64,000 nucleotides of DNA from Gemmatimonadota bacterium (GCA_028873845.1 JAPPNO010000012.1:1-64000), one strand, 5' to 3'. Shown: positions 44,388 to 53,421, counted from the first letter of the stretch. A program made the numbers and translations. The notes: generated by a model from the sequence alone, not told the origin.

Positions 44388-46297
44388 TGCAACGATCCCT
44401 TTCGCGATACCCTGAACAGCTCCGGACCGACCCCGTGGCCGGGACCGCCGCGGCAGTCACCCCTGTGGGGCGAGTTGGTGCCGGGAGGAGGGGAGCAGGG
44501 AGAGACCTCGAACCGGAGCACTTCGTCGGACTGTTCGGTCAGTTTGAATCCGTGCCCGGGAAGGAACTCCCGGCTCATTCCATTCTTCGCCGTGGGCCTG
44601 TAGCAGGCCCGTACCGCGCGGGCGCCCGCTGCGTGGGCATCGTCCAGAACGGTTCTGAGCAACTCGCCCTCGATCCCCCGGCCGAAGGCCCGGCAGCTCA
44701 ACATGAAGGAGTCGATCTCCCAGCTTTCGCCCACCGTGTCCGCCACGATGGCCACGCCCACGATCCCGTAGTCGGAGAAGCGGTCCTCCATGCTCATGGT
44801 GTACACGACACCGCCGTCCATGAGGCCTTCGATGTCGCCCGGGCTGTAGCGTCTGGTGGTCAGATTGAATTGATTGGTGCGTTGCGTGAGCTGGCTCACG
44901 CGCGGGATCGCGGCACGGTTCTGCCGTTCGATCACCAGCCTGATTTCAAGGCTCCGGACAAAGGCCTCCGGATCCGGCGCACCGCGCTGGAGGCGTTGCC
45001 GCCTGGCGTTCGCGCGCAGCGACTCCGCCCTTTTCAGATCCTCGACCTCGACACGCAGGCGCTGCGTGCCCCTCATGCCGCTGATGAACCCGGGAATCTC
45101 CGCGGGATTGGACGGAAACCGTTCCACCAGGACTTCGGGAAACGCCGACCGTATCCTGGCGCACTCGACCGGACTGTCATCCACGAAGATCATCGAATCG
45201 AGGCCGATGTTCATCTCCTCCGCGAGCTCGGCCAGGTTCGCCCCCTTGTCCTTCCAGTTGATGCGGTGTGCCGTGAAGTCACCGGGACGCAGGACCATAT
45301 CCGGTGACTCGGCCAGGAAGGACAGCGCGTCGGCCTCGTCGTTCTTGCTGTTGATTGCCAGGAGGAACCCCCTGCGTCCGAGCCCGGCCAGGAACTGCTG
45401 GAACTCCCGGTACGCCTCGCCGGGATAGTCCGTGCCGATCGCGACGCGTTCCGGCCCATCCTCGCCCAGCACCCCGCCCCAAAGGGTGTTGTCGCAGTCC
45501 ACGACCACGCACTTTCGGGGCGGGACGGCGGCAACGGCCGCGATGTCCGCGAATGCCCGCCCCAGGTGCGGCAGGAAGTCCACGGCGAAAGGGCTTCGGG
45601 CCATCAGGTACATGCGCGGGTCGAAGGCGCGCCCGGCCCCGTACTCCGCGACGATCCGGTCGAGATCCAGAATCGCCACGCGGGGTCCGGTGTGGAAACC
45701 GTCGAGTAGCGCGGTGTTGACGCGCCGTCGCAGCTGGGGCCAGCTGCCGGGATTCTGGTCCGCATGCAGCTGGTGAAACCGGATCGGGTCCGGCGCCAGG
45801 TTGGCAACCACTATCGTCGCGCCGGTGCCTTCCAGCAGCCCGGCCACGATCGCGTCCACGCGGGCCACGATCGAATCCGCGATGTCCGGCGGAGGCTCGT
45901 GGCGGGCGTCACCCACCAGGGCGGCGGGTTCGAAGTAGAGGAGGAAGATGTCCGGCGGCGGTTCGCCCAGCTCCGCGGGAGAGGCGGCGTAGCGCTCGTA
46001 GACCCCGAAGTCGCCCACGTTGAAGTCCGCCTTGATCCCCTCGTTGAGCAGAGCCGCGTACATCTCCGGCAGCCACGGCTCCACGGTCGCGTTCCGGAGC
46101 ACACCGACGGTCAGATCGCGAAGGCCCTCGACCGAGTCCGGGGCCTGCCGGCCAATCCCGAACAGCTCATTCGCCTTCGCGTGGGACGGTGCGGCGGCCA
46201 GCTCAGCGGCTGCCCGGCGAAGCAACTCGCCCCACTCGGCGGAGGATGACGGGCGGCCGCCCGGACGCGGCTCCGAGGACCCGCTCACGTCAGCCAT
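44384..46297 (-). CDS. FkbH-like HAD-IIIC protein with C-terminal acyltransferase-like domain
   Basis: FkbH enzymes take 1,3-bisphosphoglycerate, remove phosphate and load a glyceryl group on an ACP. This 637-residue protein has an SGNH-like N-terminal half, the HAD-IIIC signature CVVVDCDNTLWGGVLGEDG (DCDNT at 267-271), INSKNDEADAL, IFVDDSPVECARI, and a C-terminal GNAT-like part (QLTQRTNQFNLTTRRY, FSDYGIVGVAIV, SCRAFGRGIEGELL). The last 35 residues are low complexity. The family also contains members of unproven substrate, so glyceryl loading is an expectation. It overlaps the MaoC gene by 8 bases and the carrier protein by 4. Confidence 0.9.
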   Translation of the reverse strand: MADVSGSSEPRPGGRPSSSAEWGELLRRAAAELAAAPSHAKANELFGIGRQAPDSVEGLRDLTVGVLRNATVEPWLPEMYAALLNEGIKADFNVGDFGVYERYAASPAELGEPPPDIFLLYFEPAALVGDARHEPPPDIADSIVARVDAIVAGLLEGTGATIVVANLAPDPIRFHQLHADQNPGSWPQLRRRVNTALLDGFHTGPRVAILDLDRIVAEYGAGRAFDPRMYLMARSPFAVDFLPHLGRAFADIAAVAAVPPRKCVVVDCDNTLWGGVLGEDGPERVAIGTDYPGEAYREFQQFLAGLGRRGFLLAINSKNDEADALSFLAESPDMVLRPGDFTAHRINWKDKGANLAELAEEMNIGLDSMIFVDDSPVECARIRSAFPEVLVERFPSNPAEIPGFISGMRGTQRLRVEVEDLKRAESLRANARRQRLQRGAPDPEAFVRSLEIRLVIERQNRAAIPRVSQLTQRTNQFNLTTRRYSPGDIEGLMDGGVVYTMSMEDRFSDYGIVGVAIVADTVGESWEIDSFMLSCRAFGRGIEGELLRTVLDDAHAAGARAVRACYRPTAKNGMSREFLPGHGFKLTEQSDEVLRFEVSPCSPPPGTNSPHRGDCRGGPGHGVGPELFRVSRKGSLQ

Positions 46298-46733
46298 CCT
46301 CGTTTGCGAGCGCGGCTTCGGCCGGCACATGCGGAATCTTCACCGTCGCCGATCCCTGCATCGCGGTGACGAGATCGTGCTCGCGCCGCGCGGTGAACTC
46401 GAGCAGCACCACGCCCGCGGCTTCCGACCGGTGCGCCACGACCGTCTCGAAAAGGACCGATTCCCCGACGGAAACGGGAGCCGTGAAGTCGAAGTGGTAC
46501 GATACGCACACGGCCCCCGGGCCCGGCAGGTGAACACCGATGATGCGGCTGACCTCGGCAAGCAGCAGACCCGCATAGGCCATCTGTTCCGGATGGCCGA
46601 AGTCCCGTGCCGACTGCCGGTCCATGTGGATGGGATTCGTGTCGCCCGACAGAGCGGTAAAGGCCGCCATTCGGTCCGGTGTCACCGTAATCCGGGATCG
46701 ATGGGTGTGGGACGGCTCCCGACCGGCGTTCAT
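46290..46733 (-). CDS. MaoC-like hotdog-fold dehydratase
   Basis: A 147-residue single-hotdog protein with the (R)-specific enoyl hydratase signature FTALSGDTNPIHMDRQSARDFGHPEQMAYAGLLLAEV, including catalytic Asp and His. Such enzymes interconvert enoyl and 3-hydroxyacyl thioesters. Here it is encoded directly before the FkbH-like gene and carrier protein, so its substrate is probably an ACP thioester made for the glycan. A thioesterase function is the main alternative. Confidence 0.85.
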   Translation of the reverse strand: MNAGREPSHTHRSRITVTPDRMAAFTALSGDTNPIHMDRQSARDFGHPEQMAYAGLLLAEVSRIIGVHLPGPGAVCVSYHFDFTAPVSVGESVLFETVVAHRSEAAGVVLLEFTARREHDLVTAMQGSATVKIPHVPAEAALANEDG

Positions 46734-46775
46734 GGGGTGGTGGCAGAATCGCTTCTCGCAGGTGAACTCTGGACT

Positions 46776-46788
46776 TTACACAATGTAA
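46776..46788. promoter_or_regulatory. Small palindrome ahead of the MaoC-FkbH-ACP genes
   Basis: TTACA and TGTAA flank CAA in the 95-base gap between the minus-strand methyltransferase and MaoC genes. It could be an operator or part of a -10 region (TACATT on the minus strand). One copy only. Confidence 0.2.
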
Positions 46789-46828
46789 GCCCTGCTCGAC
46801 AGCGTGTGGGGTTGAAACACCGGCGATG

Positions 46829-47686
46829 TCAGCATTCCGCCGCCGGATCCGCGGAGCGGCCTCCACTCAGGCAGCAGACGGTCAGGAGCGGCGGCCACGG
46901 CACTAGACGGCGGTTGGCCAGGGATGACTTGAGGCGGTGGAGCAACGGCGGGCCTCTCCACGGAAGAAGGCGGGGGTCGACCGCCCGGGTGGTCAGGATG
47001 TCGGGATTCGACAGCTGCCGCTTCACCGTTCGGCCGTGGTCCGGACCCTCGTCGAAGACGGTCTCCAGCGCCTTCAACAAGCGGTCGAGATCCTCCATGC
47101 GCATGTCTCGCGTGCCGTCCAGGCCGACATCGAAGGTGATCGCCATCCCGGCCCCGTTCGAGACCCTCGAAAACTCGTTCAGGATGTCCTCGTAGCTGTC
47201 GGTGTGCTCGAGCACGGAAACGCAATAGATCAGGTCGAACGACCGGTCGCGGTACGGCAGCTCCCTGATGTCCGCGGCGGAGAACTCGACATCGCCCTTC
47301 ATGTTGCCGTTGAGCGAGGCGAAGACATCCGTCAGGGTGTCGTCGGTATCGCAACAGGCGACCGTCGTTCCCTCGAAGCAGCGCCGGAGATAGAAGGGCA
47401 TGAAGGTCGCGCCCGAGCCCGCATCCAGGATCCGGGCCCGGGGGCGTGCTCGAACGACTTCGGCCACCTTGCCGAACACGTAGGGGTACTCCCATTGCCG
47501 ACTCCACGAGTGGAGGGGGTTGTCCGCTCCCCATTTCGCGTTGTAGCCCGCGAGGACGCCGCGATTCATCTCCAGGAAATCCGTGGAAAAGGTGTCCATT
47601 TCACGGAAGGCCGCCGATTGCAGCACGGCGTCGCACTCGTCCTTGCGGGGAACTCCATCTCGAAGCTGGAGGGAGGCGGGCGGCAT
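46829..47686 (-). CDS. SAM-dependent methyltransferase (Methyltransf_11 type)
   Basis: The 285-residue protein has motif I RILDAGSGATFMPFYLRR (about residues 85-102), DTDD for ribose binding, AADIRELPYRDRSFDLIYCVSVLEHT and a long C-terminal part. It heads the minus-strand cassette. The ATG at 47686 follows AAGGAACC and is preferred to an upstream start. Substrate unknown; a sugar or lipid-linked intermediate is likely from context. The C-terminal 40 residues, after DILTTRAVD, are atypical. Confidence 0.85.
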   Translation of the reverse strand: MPPASLQLRDGVPRKDECDAVLQSAAFREMDTFSTDFLEMNRGVLAGYNAKWGADNPLHSWSRQWEYPYVFGKVAEVVRARPRARILDAGSGATFMPFYLRRCFEGTTVACCDTDDTLTDVFASLNGNMKGDVEFSAADIRELPYRDRSFDLIYCVSVLEHTDSYEDILNEFSRVSNGAGMAITFDVGLDGTRDMRMEDLDRLLKALETVFDEGPDHGRTVKRQLSNPDILTTRAVDPRLLPWRGPPLLHRLKSSLANRRLVPWPPLLTVCCLSGGRSADPAAEC

Positions 47687-47783
47687 CGGGTTGGTTCCTT
47701 GAGGGGGCGTGCACGCCAGGGACAACAGTGGCGTGGCGAAGGTATGCGGCCGGGAGGGGCACTCACAAGGGACCCATGCAACC

Positions 47784-47810
47784 TTGAACCCACGACCCCC
47801 CGACTATAGT
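47784..47810 (+). promoter_or_regulatory. Candidate promoter for the YfhO-flippase-GT2 operon
   Basis: TTGAAC (47784-47789) and TATAGT (47805-47810) are 15 bases apart, within the divergent gap between the minus-strand methyltransferase and the YfhO gene. Confidence 0.4.
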
Positions 47811-47890
47811 GTCAGGACTTGCCCCTGCCGTCCGCGCAACGCCCCGGCCTGCCCGCCCATCCACCCTCCCGGACACGGAGTTCACGCCCC

Positions 47891-50335
47891 ATGGCCACCA
47901 GCGACCGGAACCCCGTCCCGATCCAGTGGTGGCTTCCGGGCGCGCTGTTCGTGCTGGCCACCGTTGTCCTCTTCGGCGGATTCATCTTCTCCGACCGGAT
48001 GCTCTACGGCGAGGACATCCTCGCCCTCGGCTACATGGGACGGGACTTCTTCGCCGAACGGCTGTCGGCGGGCGACTTTCCACTGTGGGCCCCGCGTCTG
48101 CTGGGAGGCGTGCCGACGCTCGAGTCCATTTCGGCGGCGGACGGGGTGTACCCGACGAGCCTTCTCTACTTCGTCATGGACAGTTACCGCGCGGTCGGTT
48201 GGAGGATGGTCCTGCACGTGCTCGCGGCCGGTTTCTTCATGTACGGCTGGGCGCGCAGCCTGGGGCTGAGCCGCGCGGCCGCCACGGTCGGCGGGCTGGG
48301 CTGGCTGATGGCCCCGGTCATGGTCACCCTGGTGCTGCCCGGCAACGACGGGAAGCTCATGGTGGCCGCGCTGACCCCGCTGGTCTTCTGGGCCGCCGAG
48401 GCGGTGCTCCGAGCGCCGTCGGGCCGCACGATCGCGGGTATGGCCGGCGCGGTCGCGGTGGTCTGCCTGGTCACCCAGTTCCAGACCGCGTACTTCCTTT
48501 TCGGCTCTGCGGGCGCGTACGCCCTCTTCCGCGGGGTGCAGATGTGGCGTGCGGGCGACACCGCGAGCAGGGCGGCGGGTGCCCGGCGGGCCCTGCTGCC
48601 CTTCGGGGTCTTCCTGGGTGCGTCGCTCCTGGGAGGGGGGATCGCCGCGTTCCAGGTCCTGCCCGCCGGTACCTACGTCGGCGAGTCCTCGCGGCGCACC
48701 GCGACCACGGTGGACGCGACTCCCGAGGCGAAGATCGCCTACTCCAGTTCCTGGTCCTTCCACCCGGAAGAGGCGGTTTCGCTGGTCGTTCCGGAGTTCG
48801 TCGGCAACAGCGCCGCCGACGCCGAGTGGGCTCGTGGCACGTACTGGGGACGCAACTCGATCAAGCTGAACCACGAGTATCTTGGGGTTTCGGTCGTGGT
48901 TCTGGCGCTCTTCGGGCTGCTGGGACGGCGGAGAAGGGGACTGAGGTGGTTCATGGCCGCGGTGAGCGGCGTCTGGCTTCTCTACGCGCTCGGCACCCAC
49001 ACGCCCGTATGGCGGATCTTCTACGAGATCGTACCCGGGATGAGCCTCTTTCGGGTCCCGGCGATCTGCATGTTCCTGGTGAGTTTCGGGGTGACCACCC
49101 TGTTCGCGATGGGCGTGGACGACCTGGTGCGGGAAGCGCCGGGGCGCGAACCGTTCCTGCGGACGCGGCGAGGGCGGGTGCTGCTCGGTTTTGCGGGACT
49201 GCTCCTGCTGGGGGCGCTGCTTCAGGCCTCGGGTGCGCTGACGGACATCTGGACGAACACGCTGTACGCCGACGCGGGGCAGCGCCAGCTGGCGGCCCTC
49301 GCCGTGGCCACCCCCTTCATCACGCGCGGCTTCGGCATCGCGCTGCTGATCGCGGGGCTCGCCGTCGCGGGGATCTGGGCGGCGCAATACCGCAAGATCC
49401 CCTTCACGGCCGCGCTGGCGGGCCTGGCGGCGCTGGTCGCCGTCGATCTCGGCCGGGTCGATCGGGCCTTCATCCGCACCCTGGACTTTCACGAGTGGGC
49501 GGCCCCGGACGAGAACATCCGCTACCTGCAGGCCCGCCGCGACGAGGGCCAGCCGTTCAGGGTCGCGGACATGCGCGGCAGCGAGCAGAACGTCGACCTG
49601 GCCATGCACGGACTCGACATCATGGTCGGGCACCACCCCAACGACCTGGCGCGGTACAGGTCGCTGCTGGGACTCCAGGCCAGCGTGCGGCAGGGCGACA
49701 ACACCCGCAATCCCACCTTGCTCAGGATGATGAACGTGAAGTACCTGGCCTGGCCGCTCCAGGCCGCGGGAGGTCCCCCCTGGGAGGGGGCGCAGGCCGC
49801 GAGCACCGCGCGGACATCGCGGGGCGTGGAGGCGGTGTACGCCTATCCCGGTCTGGACAAGGCGTGGCTGGCGGGTACGGCCACGGTGCTGGACGACGAA
49901 GCCGCGCTGGCGAGGATCCTGTCCGGCGCATTCGATCCGGCGCGCGAGGTGGTGCTGGCCGAACCCGCGTCGCTGGCGCCGGATCCATCCGTCACCGGCA
50001 CCGTCGCCTGGGCACTCGGCGATCCTGACGAGCGCCGCCTGCGCGTCACCACGACCGGGCCGGCGTTCCTGGTCGTGTCCGAGAACTGGTTCCCTGGCTG
50101 GGTGGCCGAGGTGGACGGTGAGCCAGCCGAGGTGCGCCGGGCGAACCTCACGCTCCAGGTCGTGGAGATCCCGTCGGCGGGCGAGCACACGGTCACGCTC
50201 CGGTACACGGCGCCGACGGTGAAGAGCGCGCTCCGGCTCAGCGTCGTCGCGTCGTTGATCACGATCCTTCTGTTCGGGCTGTCGTTCGTGCGCGGGCTGC
50301 CTGTGTGGCTGCCGCTCGGGCGACGGTCGCAGTGA
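47891..50335 (+). CDS. YfhO-family multi-pass membrane protein
   Basis: An 814-residue inner-membrane protein of the YfhO/GT-C-like superfamily, whose Gram-positive members add sugars to cell-envelope polymers from undecaprenyl-phosphate donors. It has about 12 predicted membrane helices in the first 560 residues, an acidic first periplasmic loop (DRMLYGEDILALGYMGRDFF), and a C-terminal soluble domain with the characteristic VVSENWFPGWVAEVDGEPAEV. ATG 47891 was chosen; a TTG at 47819 could extend it. It overlaps the next gene in GTGA. Confidence 0.85.
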   Translation: MATSDRNPVPIQWWLPGALFVLATVVLFGGFIFSDRMLYGEDILALGYMGRDFFAERLSAGDFPLWAPRLLGGVPTLESISAADGVYPTSLLYFVMDSYRAVGWRMVLHVLAAGFFMYGWARSLGLSRAAATVGGLGWLMAPVMVTLVLPGNDGKLMVAALTPLVFWAAEAVLRAPSGRTIAGMAGAVAVVCLVTQFQTAYFLFGSAGAYALFRGVQMWRAGDTASRAAGARRALLPFGVFLGASLLGGGIAAFQVLPAGTYVGESSRRTATTVDATPEAKIAYSSSWSFHPEEAVSLVVPEFVGNSAADAEWARGTYWGRNSIKLNHEYLGVSVVVLALFGLLGRRRRGLRWFMAAVSGVWLLYALGTHTPVWRIFYEIVPGMSLFRVPAICMFLVSFGVTTLFAMGVDDLVREAPGREPFLRTRRGRVLLGFAGLLLLGALLQASGALTDIWTNTLYADAGQRQLAALAVATPFITRGFGIALLIAGLAVAGIWAAQYRKIPFTAALAGLAALVAVDLGRVDRAFIRTLDFHEWAAPDENIRYLQARRDEGQPFRVADMRGSEQNVDLAMHGLDIMVGHHPNDLARYRSLLGLQASVRQGDNTRNPTLLRMMNVKYLAWPLQAAGGPPWEGAQAASTARTSRGVEAVYAYPGLDKAWLAGTATVLDDEAALARILSGAFDPAREVVLAEPASLAPDPSVTGTVAWALGDPDERRLRVTTTGPAFLVVSENWFPGWVAEVDGEPAEVRRANLTLQVVEIPSAGEHTVTLRYTAPTVKSALRLSVVASLITILLFGLSFVRGLPVWLPLGRRSQ

Positions 50336-51402
50336 GCGGTCGCGAGGTGGTGGGGGAGGGGGGGAAGGGGGACCGGGCCGCGCGGAAGCGGTGGTGGGTG
50401 CTGCCGGTCAAGCTGCTGCTCACCGTGGGCGTTACGTGGCTGATTCTGCGGGGTGCCGGGATCAGGCTGGGCGAGGTGGGGACGGTGGACTGGGCGCTGG
50501 TGCGGCTGGATGTGCCGTACCTGGTTCTCTCCGTGGCGCTGCTCTTCGTGACGTTCGGCATCGCGGCCGTGCTGTGGTCGCGGAACCTGGTGGAGTTCGG
50601 GGAGCGCAGGGTGGGCGTGGTCGAGGGGGCGTCGATCCTCCTGATCGCGAACCTGGGCCGGTACGTGCCCGGGAAGATCCTTGCGCTCGCGGGGGTGGCC
50701 GTGCTGGCGCGCCGCAGGGGAATGTCGGGCGTGCGGGCGACCGGGGCGGCGGTGACGGCGCAGATGGTCAACCTGCTGGGGGCGGCGGTGGTGGGGGTGT
50801 GGGTGGCGGTGTGGTCGGCGGGTCTCTCCGAGGCGTGGAAGATTGCGGTGGGCGTGGCGATCGTCGCCGGGCTGGCCGGGTTTCTGTACTTCGGCGGGGC
50901 AGGGACCCTGCTCCGGTGGGTCCTGCGCCGAAGCGGCCACGCCGGGGAGCTGCCGAACACCAGTGGCCGCAACCTGCTGCGGCTGCTTCCCGGCTACATC
51001 GTCAACTGGGTCGTCCATGGCGCCGCCTTCGTCTGCCTGAGTCGAGGCATCGGCCTGGACATCGGTTTCGGGGTCGGGACGACGGCGTTTGCGGCCGCAT
51101 ACTTCATGGGGTACGTGGTCATGTTCGCGCCGGGGGGGATCGGCATCCGGGAGTCCGGCCTGGCCCTGTTCCTGACCCCGATCCTCGGAATGGAGGCAGC
51201 CGCGCTGGCCCTTGCCGTTCTCCAGCGGGTCTGGATCACCGCCGTGGAGCTGGTAGGGGCCGTGGTGGGTGCTGTCGTGCTGCGCCGGCCTGCGGTGCCC
51301 TCGCCTGCCGACGCCGGGACGGGGATCGCCGAACCGGCCACAATCTCTTCCCCCCAATCCGAAACCGACGCCGCCGAACTCGCCACCGAGGGCCCCGCAT
51401 GA
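50332..51402 (+). CDS. Flippase-like membrane protein (LPG synthase TM/UPF0104 domain)
   Basis: This 356-residue protein has about eight hydrophobic segments and the family motifs NLGRYVPGKILALAGVAVLARRRGMS and APGGIGIRESGLALFLTPILG, matching the lysylphosphatidylglycerol synthase transmembrane region without the aminoacyl-transfer domain. Such stand-alone proteins accompany glycosyltransferases and may flip lipid-linked sugars. The C-terminal 40 residues are a soluble, Pro/Ala-rich tail. Coupled at both ends by 4-base overlaps. Confidence 0.85.
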   Translation: MSGREVVGEGGKGDRAARKRWWVLPVKLLLTVGVTWLILRGAGIRLGEVGTVDWALVRLDVPYLVLSVALLFVTFGIAAVLWSRNLVEFGERRVGVVEGASILLIANLGRYVPGKILALAGVAVLARRRGMSGVRATGAAVTAQMVNLLGAAVVGVWVAVWSAGLSEAWKIAVGVAIVAGLAGFLYFGGAGTLLRWVLRRSGHAGELPNTSGRNLLRLLPGYIVNWVVHGAAFVCLSRGIGLDIGFGVGTTAFAAAYFMGYVVMFAPGGIGIRESGLALFLTPILGMEAAALALAVLQRVWITAVELVGAVVGAVVLRRPAVPSPADAGTGIAEPATISSPQSETDAAELATEGPA

Positions 51403-52127
51403 GCCCCCAACAGCGCGTCCTGGTGATCGTCCCCACCTACAACGAACGCGACAACCTGCCGCGTGTCGTCCCGCTCATCCTTGGCCAGGGCGATGCCTTC
51501 CACGTCCTGGTCGTGGACGACAACTCCCCCGACGGGACCGGGGACGTCGCCGACGCGATGGCCGCGCACGATGAGCGGGTCAATGTCCTCCACCGGCCGG
51601 GAAAGCAGGGCCTGGGCGCAGCCTACGTGGCCGGGTTCGGGTGGGGACTTCAGCGCGGCTTCGACGTCCTCATCGAGATGGACGCGGATCTGTCCCACCC
51701 CGCCGACCGCCTGCCGGCGCTGGTCGCGGCCCTCGAGGATGTGGACGTCGCGGTGGGATCCCGGTACGTCGGGGGCAACATCACGGTGGTCAACTGGCCG
51801 CTCCGGAGGCTGATGATCAGCCTCTTCGGCTCGTGGTACGCCCGCATGATCACGCGGCTTCCCGTCAACGACGCCACCGGCGGCTTCAACGCCTTCCGCC
51901 GGGGGGTTCTGGAAACGGTCGGGCTCGAGAAGATCCAGTCGAACGGGTACAGCTTCCAGATCGAACTCAAGCTGCGGGCCTGGCGGGCGGGATTCGCGCT
52001 GTGCGAGGTCCCGATCGTCTTCACCGAGCGCGACAGCGGCGAATCGAAGATGTCCGGCAGGATCATCCGCGAGGCCGTGTGGCGCGTGTGGAAGCTGCGC
52101 CTGCTCGACCTGCTGGGGAAGTTGTAG
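51399..52127 (+). CDS. Polyprenol-phosphate mannose synthase-like glycosyltransferase
   Basis: The 242-residue GT2 protein closely resembles Dpm1/Ppm1: VIVPTYNERDNLPRVVPLIL, VVDDNSPDGTGDVAD, EMDADLSHPADRLPALV with the DAD metal motif, VGSRYVGGN, VNDATGGFNAFRR and FTERDSGESKMSGRIIREAVWRVW. It lacks membrane helices, unlike the one at 38646. It likely provides the polyprenyl-phosphate sugar used by the YfhO protein two genes upstream. Confidence 0.9.
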   Translation: MSPQQRVLVIVPTYNERDNLPRVVPLILGQGDAFHVLVVDDNSPDGTGDVADAMAAHDERVNVLHRPGKQGLGAAYVAGFGWGLQRGFDVLIEMDADLSHPADRLPALVAALEDVDVAVGSRYVGGNITVVNWPLRRLMISLFGSWYARMITRLPVNDATGGFNAFRRGVLETVGLEKIQSNGYSFQIELKLRAWRAGFALCEVPIVFTERDSGESKMSGRIIREAVWRVWKLRLLDLLGKL

Positions 52128-52140
52128 GGGGGCAGGGGAC

Positions 52141-52755
52141 TTGGCGCTCGTCGACCTCTGCTACCGCTGTCCGGAGTGCGGCCACGACCCGATGAGCGGG
52201 GCGGGGGACGCCGCCTGGTGCGATTCGTGCGGGGTGCGGATCGAGCGCCAGCGCGGGCGAATCCTCGCATCGATTCCGGGAAACGATATACAATTCGATA
52301 TCAAATCCGCTGATCTATATAGAAAAATATATGAACTCGGCGGTCCCATGCCCCGGGCGACTCGCGCCGACGGGACCGTGGAGTACTCGGCCCGGGCCGA
52401 GATCTGCTGGCGCACTGCCGAGGAGCCCGTATGGTACCGGGGCGCTCTGCTGGGGTTCGCCGAGAGCATGGGGCCGAAGGCTACGGGCACCATCACGGTC
52501 GACGGTGAGGCCGTAGTCGTCGATGACGGCCGTCCCGAGAGCGGCCGCTGGCGCCTTCTCGACGTTCGCGCCGTCCAGGCCGCGTCGAAGTCGCTGCAGC
52601 TGTCGCTGCCCGGGGACCGGCTCGTGCAGCTCGGCTTCCGGACCGATTCGCCGAGACGGTGGGAGGTCCTGATGCGGCACCTCATCGCAGACGCGTACGA
52701 GCGGGCCGGCCGCGGCAGGGTGATCGAGTTCCAGCCACGGATCGTGACAGGGTAG
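52141..52755 (+). CDS. Zinc-ribbon protein of unknown function
   Basis: The 204-residue protein starts with a C4 zinc ribbon (CYRCPECG and CDSCG within the first 33 residues); the rest is not recognised, but has a beta-rich pattern (TGTITVDGEAVVV, WRLLDVRAVQAASKSLQLSL) that could be a PH-like fold. The start is TTG after a G-rich run. Codons 46-65 lie in an AT-rich islet. Located between the mannosyltransferase and plsC, probably co-transcribed. Confidence 0.65.
   Translation: MALVDLCYRCPECGHDPMSGAGDAAWCDSCGVRIERQRGRILASIPGNDIQFDIKSADLYRKIYELGGPMPRATRADGTVEYSARAEICWRTAEEPVWYRGALLGFAESMGPKATGTITVDGEAVVVDDGRPESGRWRLLDVRAVQAASKSLQLSLPGDRLVQLGFRTDSPRRWEVLMRHLIADAYERAGRGRVIEFQPRIVTG
52281..52336. 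other. AT-rich islet inside the zinc-ribbon protein gene
   Basis: About 55 bases, in frame, use ATA, TAT, AAA and GAT codons in a GC-rich gene. They include the repeated GATAT and an inverted pair ATATA/TATAT around GAAAAA (52316-52331). The islet encodes the junction between the zinc ribbon and the beta-rich domain, in the same kind of position as the islet at 13476-13545. Confidence 0.5.
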
Positions 52756-52761
52756 GAAACC

Positions 52762-53421
52762 GTGTCCTGGTATTCCTTCTTCCGCATGGTGTCGAAGGTC
52801 GTCGCGTGGAGACTCGTGCGCCTGAAGGTGGCGGGCAGGGGACACGTCCCCCGCGAGGGGCCGTTCCTCCTGATCGTGAACCATCTGAGCTTCCTGGACC
52901 CGATTCTGGTCGCGGTGGCCTGCCCCCGGCGCGTCCACGCCCTTGCCAAGAGCACCCAATTCGCCTCCAGCCGGTTCTACGCCTGGTTTCTGCCCCGCGT
53001 CCTCGCGATCCCCACGCGCCGCTACAAGGTCGATCCCCAGGTGGTTCGCACGGTGCTGCGCCTCCTGCAGGCGGGTGAAGGCGTGTGCATCTACCCGGAG
53101 GGCGAGCGCAGCTGGGACGGCACTGCGCAGCCCCTGCGGCGCGGATCGGTGCGGCTGCTGCTGAAGGCGGGGGTGCCGGTGGTCCCCTGCGGCATCTCGG
53201 GGTCCTTCGAGGCGAAACCACGCTGGAGCCCTTCGCGTCACCGGGGCCGCGTATCGCTCCGCTTCGGCGAGCCCATCGAATTCGGTCTCCACGATACGCG
53301 CGCGGAGAGAGAGAAAGCGTTCGATGCGGCCGCCGACCGGATTGCGTCGTCTCTGGCGCGGCTGAGCGGGTCCCCGGATGCTGGCGCCGGGGGGATCGGG
53401 AAACCAGTTTCAGCCCCATGA
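52762..53421 (+). CDS. plsC: 1-acyl-sn-glycerol-3-phosphate acyltransferase family protein
   Basis: A 219-residue PlsC-type acyltransferase making phosphatidic acid or acylating a related lipid. It has the catalytic NHLSFLDP (H-x4-D), the phosphate-binding IYPEGERSWDG, and VPVVPCGISGSFEA. The N-terminus is amphipathic (FFRMVSKVVAWRLVRLK). GTG start. The stop overlaps proline dehydrogenase in ATGA. Substrate may be a specialised glycolipid given the upstream locus. Confidence 0.88.
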   Translation: MSWYSFFRMVSKVVAWRLVRLKVAGRGHVPREGPFLLIVNHLSFLDPILVAVACPRRVHALAKSTQFASSRFYAWFLPRVLAIPTRRYKVDPQVVRTVLRLLQAGEGVCIYPEGERSWDGTAQPLRRGSVRLLLKAGVPVVPCGISGSFEAKPRWSPSRHRGRVSLRFGEPIEFGLHDTRAEREKAFDAAADRIASSLARLSGSPDAGAGGIGKPVSAP

